Source of the DNA: Aureobasidium sp. EXF-3400
Taxonomy: Eukaryota > Ascomycota > Dothideomycetes > Dothideales > Saccotheciaceae
Length of the DNA: 38,803 nucleotides
Reading direction: 5' to 3'
Assembly (NCBI GenBank): GCA_024195585.1
Contig: SWBL01000410.1
Location: forward strand, 1-38,803
Shown here: positions 31,681 to 38,803 of the stretch, piece after piece
Layout of the letters: each line of letters opens with the position of its first letter
Position numbering within the stretch: position 1 is the first letter of the stretch
Made by a program: the position numbers and the translations under genes
Notes under the pieces: generated by a model
Database searches by the model: none
The model's input: the letters and a program-made list of their open reading frames with translations, nothing else
What the model was told of the DNA's origin: nothing

Positions 31681-33042
31681 TCATTTCTTCAAAAGCCAAG
31701 TCAAGGCTGCAACAGCATATGCATCAACTGCCACTTGCAGCGTCGGCATAATCACCGGTGCAAAGTAGGCACTATGGTTAATAGGCACGTCTCCTGGACG
31801 CCCATCCGCTGCCACTTTATCCCATATCTCAGGATCTGTGCCCCCGTAAGTCCAGAAGGACGAAGGCTTTCCAATCGCGGTTGCTGTCCAATATCGTCAG
31901 CTCATGTAACGAGATATACATATCAGTGTAGGGGAGGAACATGTTAGTGTAAACTCACCTAGAATTCCAAAGTCTTCGCTACCACCAAGTTTTGCTGCAG
32001 AACTGGTGTATGAGTTTTTATCAGTTCCAAAGTGCTCAGTGAAGCTCTCTTCCAAACGTTGCGTGACCTCTTCATCATTGATGGTAAGTGGGAAGTTCCT
32101 TGTAGTCTCGAAATCCGGATCCTTCACGGCGCCACTGGCCATAGATTCTGCATTGACAATCCTCTTGACACTGCTCAGAACCTTGCTTCTTGTTTCTGCG
32201 TTCACGGCTCTCAGGTCCAATTTCAAGATAGCATCGTCAGCTACGACGTTCTCTGCGTCTCCAGCAATGATGCAAGCACAAGTGACGACTGCATTGTCAG
32301 CAGGATCCACCTCTCTACTGACAATCGTTTGCAATCGCATCACTGTGCTCGCTGCCATGACCACTGGATCAACGAGCCTGTGAGGTTGACTGGCATGCCC
32401 GCCTTTTCCATGCAGCGTCACTTTCAGCGAGTCTGCTGAAGATGCCATAAGTCCACGCTTGGTGCCTAGCGTGCCTGCTCGCATGGGCATAACATGTCCA
32501 CCCAACACGACATCAGGAATAGGGACTTTGTCGTACAACCCATCGTCCACCATAGCCTGTGCACCCTGACCTTTTTCCTCTGCCGGCTGGAAACAGAATA
32601 TCAGTGTTCCAGACCAAGTATCTCTGGTATTGTAGAGCAGAGATGCAGCAGCCAGTAGGGAGGTGATATGTATATCATGACCACAAGCATGCATGGTTGG
32701 CTTCTCCACTCCTTCTAGGTCTACCATGCGCTTTGTGCTTGCCCAGGCGAGTCCTGATTTCTCCAATACAGGTAGACCGTCAATGTCGGCGCGAAGGAGT
32801 ACGGTTGGGCCAGATCCATTCTTGAGGACTCCTGCTAGACCGTGTCCGCCGATGTTGGTGTGTAATTGTACCTCGGGGCATGTTTGTGACAAGTGTTCGG
32901 CTATCCTTGCTGCTGTTTCCTTTTCTTGATGCGAGAGCTCTGGGTGAGCATGAAAGTGCTTGTAGAGAGGTACGTATTCTTTGTCCAGGTCCGGACGGTG
33001 CGAGGATACGATCTCGCTGATTGGGCTAGGCTTCTCCGACAT
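31681..33042 (-). CDS. M20 family amidohydrolase (HipO/IAA-amino acid hydrolase type)
   Basis: Two exons: 33042-31959 and 31883-31681, giving 428 aa; the intron is 75 bp with GTGAGT. The enzyme is a dinuclear-metal hydrolase of N-acyl amino acid or related amide bonds. Motifs are HAHPELSHQEKETA near 31-44, RADIDGLPV at 84-92, the metal-binding MHACGHD with C120, H122 and D123, and PAEEKGQGA with the general-base Glu at about 155-156. A dimerisation domain starts near LHGKGGHASQP. The splice restores a C-terminal TYGG block and ends NHSAYFAP...ALTWLLKK. No signal peptide, so probably cytosolic. The substrate is unknown. It is divergent from allantoicase over 546 bp. Confidence 0.9.
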
Positions 33043-33588
33043 GATGTTTTATACTTTCTTTGGGATTGGTAGGAAGAATGTGAAATATTGGGTCTGATGT
33101 CGTGACTGTCCTGGTTATATATACCCCGCTTACTCCCGAGTCCCCACTCACTGGCCGTGCCTATCAATGAGCTCCATGAGGAAGGAGCACGGCAGATGGA
33201 TCGATGGACAACTTTGTGACTCACGACTTCCCTTGCGCGAGAATCTGCAATGCGTACGAGTTGGCTATACAATACCACTTGAGTCACTCGTCGCATAGGA
33301 TTTCCTAGAAGGTTCTCCACAAGGCTCTCCGCAATCTCGACAGCGTTGTCGGCGAAGATCGGCGAGGCATGGCGGGCAGTTCGGGCACCGCCGCCAAAGA
33401 TACGGCGGGGTGTTACTCGATAGGAAATCAATCCATCGAGTAAGCAGTTATACCAGCCTTTTGCCCAACAATCTTTTCCTCGTATTCCTGATCTGCTCTC
33501 CTTTCTTCCTTCTTTTCTCTTCTTTCTATCGCTTCCTCATATTTCTCCAATTACCCTCATTCAATCTACTACTACTACTATATCAAAC
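33043..33588. promoter_or_regulatory. Divergent promoter, M20 amidohydrolase / allantoicase, with GATA-type sites
   Basis: 546 bp shared by two nitrogen-related genes. HGATAR motifs, the target of AreA/NIT2 nitrogen regulators, occur at 33161-33166 (minus), 33418-33423 (plus) and 33526-33531 (minus). About one or two are expected by chance in this length, so the support is weak. A long CT-rich tract precedes the allantoicase ATG. Confidence 0.35.
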
Positions 33589-34641
33589 ATGGACACCATC
33601 AACAATGGCCAAGTCAAGGCCATTGCTGCAGACGATATTCAGGCCACCTTTGGCTCCAACAGCATCGATCTGATCAGCAAACCCCTCGGCTCCCGCATCC
33701 TCTCCTTCTCCGACGAATGGTTCGCAGCCGCCGAGAACCTCACCACCCCCACCGCGCCCATTCGCAAACCCGGTGTCTTCGTCTTCTCAGGAGCCTGGTA
33801 CGATGGCTGGGAGACCCGCCGTCACAACTCCGCCCCCTTCGACTGGGTAGTCTTCCGCCTGGGCGTTGCATCCGGCAGAGTCAAGGGCGTAGAAATCGAC
33901 ACTGCCTTCTTCAACGGCAACCACGCGCCAGAAGTTGCCGTACAAGGCTGCTTTGCCTCCGACGACAGAGAAGAAGAAATCAAGAGCGAGGACTTTAAGG
34001 AATGGGAGACTATTCTTCCTATTCAAGAGTGTGGACCTTCTCAACGACAGGCTTGGGAGCTTCCTGCTACCACAAAACCTTATACCCATATTCGCTTGCA
34101 GATGTTCCCTGATGGAGGTATTGCTCGCTTCCGCCTTTATGGCGATGTACAAGCTGTTCTTCCCAAAGACACCTCTGCAGTCTTTGATCTTGCTGCCACC
34201 GTCAACGGCGGTGTAGCTATCCAATGCTCAGACCAGCACTTCGGTACAAAAGACAACCTGCTCCTCCCCGGCCGTGGTAAAGATATGGGCGATGGTTGGG
34301 AGACCAAACGCACACGTGGTGAACACGTAGATTGGTGTATCATCCGCTTGGGCACCACTGGCCACATTTCCAAACTGCTCATCGATACTGCACATTTCCG
34401 TGGCAACTTCCCGCAAAAGGTGCAGGTGTTTGCTGCTGAGGCTGGAGAGGCTCCTGCACATGATAGTGGCAAGTGGACTGAGATCTTGTCGCCGCAGAAG
34501 ACCGGACCCGACTTTGAACATGTTTATGAGGGTGATGTGTTGAAGGAGTGTGAGGGCAAGGCTTATGGATATGTCAAGTTGGTTATGATTCCTGATGGTG
34601 GTATCTCGAGGATCAAGGTCTTTGGTAGCAAGGCAGCTTAG
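33589..34641 (+). CDS. DAL2: Allantoicase
   Basis: Single exon, 350 aa. It hydrolyses allantoate to ureidoglycolate and urea (EC 3.5.3.4) in purine catabolism, in the cytosol or peroxisome. The two homologous allantoicase domains are visible as an internal repeat: DGWETRRHN ... DWVVFRLG ... GVEIDTAFFNGNHAPEV in the first half, and DGWETKRTRGEHVDWCIIRLG ... LIDTAHFRGNFPQKV in the second. Each domain ends with a MFPDGGIARFRLYG or MIPDGGISRIKVFG block. Length matches fungal allantoicases (about 340-350 aa). No peroxisomal SKL-type end is present (it ends SKAA). Expression under nitrogen control is likely from known biology, not proven here. Confidence 0.95.
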   Translation: MDTINNGQVKAIAADDIQATFGSNSIDLISKPLGSRILSFSDEWFAAAENLTTPTAPIRKPGVFVFSGAWYDGWETRRHNSAPFDWVVFRLGVASGRVKGVEIDTAFFNGNHAPEVAVQGCFASDDREEEIKSEDFKEWETILPIQECGPSQRQAWELPATTKPYTHIRLQMFPDGGIARFRLYGDVQAVLPKDTSAVFDLAATVNGGVAIQCSDQHFGTKDNLLLPGRGKDMGDGWETKRTRGEHVDWCIIRLGTTGHISKLLIDTAHFRGNFPQKVQVFAAEAGEAPAHDSGKWTEILSPQKTGPDFEHVYEGDVLKECEGKAYGYVKLVMIPDGGISRIKVFGSKAA

Positions 34642-35392
34642 ATTCTGATGTCGTATAGATGAAGAAAAGTCATTGTGGTTGCTTTACTGTCGTGTTCGAT
34701 CATACAGTCCTTTGCTCTTTCGATTTCCATTCGCATGACCCACTTAGATAGTGCCAAACGTATGTTGCCAACGTCGAGTATCTCGGTCTTTAGGACAGGG
34801 TCGTACCACCTGCAAGCAGATTTGAGGTCGACAGCACTGTCACGACCGCAGTTTTGCTTGTTTTCTTCCTTTGTCTAGCCTGAAACATTCTTAGTATATA
34901 TGGAGTTGTGTAGATATGTCTCTTGAACTAGTATCAATGCTCGTTGCGCTGATATACTCGAACATATGTTTTCCAAACTGCTCCATTAGGAACGTCTATT
35001 CAACCGATACAGTTTTGAGGGAGAGACAGCAGATCAAAATATCTGATGTAAGCGATAGAAACAATCGTAGAAGTGGTGATTGGACATGCACACATGTAGC
35101 GAGATACCTACACTATAGACATGGTATTGGTGAATGCTACTCTCTTTACAAACAGAACGGTATAATCGGACAGGTGCGACAACCAGACAGCACTTCCGCG
35201 CAAATCCGGAGACTTGTCCGGTTACCACCGTTCCGCCCGTATCTGTGAGACAATACCCAAACTCCTGCAAACCTTCAAGAAGCGAAGGATAGCGACATTT
35301 TGACAAAACAATGCTTTGATCCGTCTTCCACAGTTGCAGATAACGAAGTCGTCTATCGGATACAAATCAAGTCTCAAATTGTCTACAGGATG
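34642..35392. other. Convergent intergenic region
   Basis: 751 bp between allantoicase (+) and the membrane protein (-) stop codons. Short frames only. No repeat copy or RNA gene recognised. Confidence 0.5.
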
Positions 35393-37918
35393 CTAGATCG
35401 TCCTTTCCTCTGTCTGTACTTCTGTGCCGTGTTTTGAATATCTAGTGTAAAGCGCTTTGGCTGGGGTGACAGTTGCCTTACGTAGCCATTTGATTCGTCC
35501 AATGTGGTACAGAAGACTGCGTTGGTATGACGGAGTGTATTCCTCAGGCTCGACAATTTCTTCTACATTGTCATGATCTCGATAACTCTCGAGAACCAAT
35601 TCCTCTCCTTGTGCGTCGATGAACCACTTTTCAAGAACCTGCTTTGTGTTCGGACCAGTCGTGGAGCTCCCTGCCATCATTGTAGAAGGTGGACTGTTGA
35701 TAGCTAGAGCGAATAGATTGAACGGTTCCGAGAAATCAGTGACGAGACCACTGTGTCGGATGAAGTAGCCTAAGCAGAGTAGATTTAACAAGAAGGTGGC
35801 AGCTAGCACGGCATTGAAAGCGTTTGTGGCAGGAAGAGCGCCGCTGCCAGACATATATCCCTTAGCCACAAGCGTAGCATTCATGACCTGGTATTGCCCA
35901 GGATCCAGAACTGTTCTTGAGTAAGTCCAGATACCGTGAAACTGAGTGTCTTCTGCTGCCATGAGAAGCGTACCGCTTGCTAGAACAGCCAATGCTTCTG
36001 CAAGACTTGGGCGGTCGTGTGGTAATACCGGAGTTTCGAGTGCTAACTGCGTGAGTAAGCGTGCCATTGAAGCCTGGGCATCTACCATGCCATCGTTGAG
36101 ACTTATGGAATCTGCCCATTGGGTGGCCATATACGGCCAATCCTGACTCGGGAATGTGTATTCCTCATCAAGCAGGTGTGGCACACGTAGTTGACTGCCT
36201 GAGCAAAGAGACTCAATGGTATCTCCGCTAGCGGACGAGTTGTATCGAGTCCGACAAGATGGTGTTTCGTATGCCTTCAGAGAGCATAGCGTATAATCGC
36301 CGTTTTGCTCCGACCTACCTGACCGTCCGAGAAGGTATACAGCCTTACGGCCATAAGCTCCAGTGTGATTCATCAGAGTGTTGTAAGCAATAGGAAGTTT
36401 AGCAAAGACAGGAGGCGATGTCTTGTACTTCTCACCCCATCCAAACAGGTCATCAACGACCGTTTTATTGAGATATGTTCCATTGATCGTGTCCCCAGGT
36501 TGATAAAACGCGAGTTGCTCTCCAGTAGGCCATTCAGTCGCGTTCAACGTAGTGTTGAGCCACTCCGTATATACGATGGGAGCAAGTTCTTCTTGTTTCA
36601 TGTTGGCGCAAAGAACATTCACCATAGGAGAAGACACCGTAGCCTCCAATGAGTAGTTTGCTTGGCCGTCAAGATCCTAAGCTCATGTCAGAAAACAAGT
36701 TGGAGCATGATAGAAATGCGTTTGAGATATACTTCTAGTTGTAGGATCCTATTTCTTGAATCCCGGGCGGCGGTGACCACCCCGATATGAGGAACGGCCA
36801 GCGTGACGTTGTCCACAACCCTTCCATACCTTGACCAATCTTTTAAATCGTCGTCATCGGATTGGACCCACGACGATACCACCCGTGTGTTGTTCTCGTA
36901 GAATTGCGTTACGGGTGATGGTCGATCATCAAAATAAAGACCACTGCCGACGACAGGTTCCCATTGGCCGAGGTAGTTTTGCAGGTCCAAGTTAGCTTGA
37001 TAGGCAAATCTGATTACCAAGCAAGATGCCTCTGCTAGTCTGTCAACAGTAGTTGCGACAGGCGTGATACATTGTTCTGCTAGATAAGTTGGATTTGCGA
37101 AAATTGATTTGACAAGGCCTTGAAGGACAATATCGCTCGAAACAGCTGCTAGTTTAGGTTGTACTGCAGAAGGGGTCAGTGTTGTTATCTCGCACTGACG
37201 TACTGTCTTGACTAAGGAACCCACCAAGCGCTTCGGAAGCAGTAGTATACAGCATCGCTAAAAGGGTTGCGAGTAGTGTAAGCGCCCCCAGCATCGATGT
37301 TATTGAGTAACGAAACGATGATAGATGGGTGACCAGTCTCCCAGGTTGCATGACTAGCGAGCGGAGATTCATATCGATTAAGGTAGTTCCACAGGCTTGA
37401 GATCGTCCGAAAGCTCTGCGGGAGAGCACCTGACCAAGAAACGTGATGAATACCGTAGTAGAGAAGGTTTCAATGGTTTTGGCGAGGAAGGCCGTCAACA
37501 GTCCGGCTTGGGATGGTGACATCGAGCCACCACGATGAATGAATGTATAGCGATATTTGCACAAAGAGACAACTAGGAATATGCCAGAGAAAATTGTGGA
37601 GTATAGCGCCAGTCCAATTATGACAATCGAAGATAGGCTTTTGCAGCTGCGGTGAGATGATTGAGTCTCCAGGCCATTGGTCAACGCGGACTCTAGTTCC
37701 TGTCAAATTTCGAGTGGTACTTCGCACAGCTTGACTTACGTACTTCCATCGGCTCCTTTTTGAGATATCTCATGGCTTCTTGTCTGGTCAAGGGGCTCAT
37801 CATAGAGTGGCTGGGATGACTCTTGCTGCATACATGCTTCAAATGTCAAGGTTGAAGAAGGAGTTTCCTGTCTCATGATAGGGGATAGACTTTCCATGGA
37901 GATTGCATTGCCGTTCAT
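35393..37918 (-). CDS. Fungal multi-pass membrane protein with large extracytoplasmic domain, unknown function
   Basis: Four exons rebuilt: 37918-37740, 37646-37225, 37163-36733 and 36676-35393, giving 771 aa. Three membrane segments lie in the first 250 residues: SIVIIGLALYSTIFSGIFLV, then TAFLAKTIETF...ITFLGQVLSRRAF, then LGALTLLATLLAMLYTTASEAL. A 400-residue domain with several N-glycosylation sequons follows, then one C-terminal helix (AFNAVLAATFLLNLLCLGYF) and a cytoplasmic tail. LGQVLSRRAF and ML-YTTA-EAL, restored over intron 2, mark a fungal family with no assigned function that I know. Introns 2 and 3 are well supported. The first intron (37739-37647) is less sure, as another acceptor is possible, and the 5' end may include an additional exon. 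Confidence 0.7.
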
Positions 37919-38803
37919 CGTCTGCGGGTATCTAGCACTTACGACCGTCAGAGTGACATTGAGCTTCCTGAGAGGATACACTTACTGATTAAGCGTGGAT
38001 GGCATTGTATGATGAGATTGGCACACTATCAGGCGTAAGCTCTGGAACTAGGTGATGATGAGAGAGCAAGCAGAGCTCCGACTTATCAAGTGCTTTCCAA
38101 ACAGGATCACAAGGCTGTGGTAACTTAAGAGCTTGAACATGGCGCACGCCTTAAGGCTTGCAGAAGCCTAGCCAAAGCTGCATGCCGATAGACCACCAAA
38201 TCCGATACGCGTACTGGTACAAGTTTTCAGCTGAGTTTCGACTGCACACATCCATGTCACTGCATGTAACTGTGTGTACCTCGAATGCACCCGAAGGAAC
38301 CATCTCAATCAACTCATCTGCAAGCCACAACTTGCTACATGACCTTCGCAACTATCCCATAGCTGTCAAGTCGCCACTGGATGGTACAGTCCGGATAGTT
38401 GGCGGTTCACAATGGTGCTGGGGACCACAACGCGATAGAACCTCGAGGCGCAGGCAGAACTGATCGGGTTTGCAGGATGCACGGGTTGTTGGAAGGTGAG
38501 GCTGCAGACTTGGCGCAGATGCAGGATTGAGGCCGAGACTTCACCCACTAAGTTGACAATTGGAATAGTTTCCGATCTGAATGATAACAGGCATTAGCAA
38601 GTCTGAGAACGAATTACAAGATAGTTATCTGTATGGAGAGCTGTGTGCCTCGCTGGATCTTACCTAATGAGATGCAAGATACATGATGTGAGTCTGGAAA
38701 CAGAACAAAACAAAACATACAGCAGCAGGGATTCCCACGTGGTCACCCACCGTAGTACTAATCTGCCGTTCAACTGCTTATGTATGGCAGAGCGGACGGG
38801 ATG
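37919..38803. other. Right-end region without a supported gene
   Basis: 885 bp. It begins with the promoter of the minus-strand membrane protein. An ATG-led stretch with a GTAAGT donor (minus strand, about 38006-37980) might be an upstream exon, but no acceptor gives a good frame. Open frames near 38158-38548 show no recognisable protein content. Confidence 0.4.

Noticed and set aside
33568..33582. TACTACTACTA microsatellite before allantoicase
   Set aside because: It is a four-unit simple repeat in a leader, too short to call significant.
37739..37980. Upstream coding sequence joined through an 18-nt intron in the right-end membrane protein gene
   Set aside because: It gives an open frame, but 18 nt is far below the minimum for a spliceosomal intron.

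Overview
The window is nuclear DNA from a filamentous ascomycete (Pezizomycotina). The evidence is genes with several short introns (49-128 bp, GT-AG, apart from one 258-bp intron holding a repeat), fungal-type protein families throughout, intergenic gaps of mostly 200-900 bp, and no operons. The gene content would suit a dothideomycete, but I cannot fix the class from sequence alone. I rebuilt 19 protein genes, most with exon joins that restore a continuous frame through known family motifs. Layout, left to right: the 3' end of ribosomal protein S9 (+); a DUF6536 membrane protein (+); a mitochondrial inner-membrane-like protein (-) divergent from a NIPSNAP protein (+); a choline/ethanolamine phosphotransferase (+); a NIF3-like protein (+); a TDT/Mae1-type transporter (-); a NOSIP-like RING protein (-) divergent from tafazzin (+); NC2-alpha (+); an AhpC/TSA thioredoxin-fold protein (-); a GFA/CENP-V-type zinc protein (-); a low-complexity protein of unknown function (-); splicing factor SF3A1 (-) divergent from a PMT2-type protein O-mannosyltransferase (+); a Gemin2-like protein (+) convergent with an M20 amidohydrolase (-), which is divergent from allantoicase (+); and a multi-exon fungal membrane protein of unknown function (-). 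Most are housekeeping genes: translation, phospholipid synthesis and remodelling (phosphotransferase, tafazzin), pre-mRNA splicing and snRNP assembly (SF3A1, NOSIP, Gemin2), transcription (NC2-alpha), ER glycosylation (PMT2) and purine-nitrogen use (allantoicase). They are arranged as independent units, with several divergent promoters and some tight convergent pairs. No secondary-metabolite cluster, virus, CRISPR array, rRNA or confident tRNA was seen. The most unusual structure is a small family of MITE-like elements, about 170-185 bp with roughly 45-bp terminal inverted repeats. There are four copies in one orientation: inside intron 1 of the DUF6536 gene, between two convergent genes, and on both sides of the GFA gene. 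Other points of interest are a KDEL C-terminus on the PMT2 protein, 10-nt and 19-nt exons, a frame-preserving SF3A1 intron, and an RNA polymerase II CTD-like repeat at the N-terminus of NC2-alpha.
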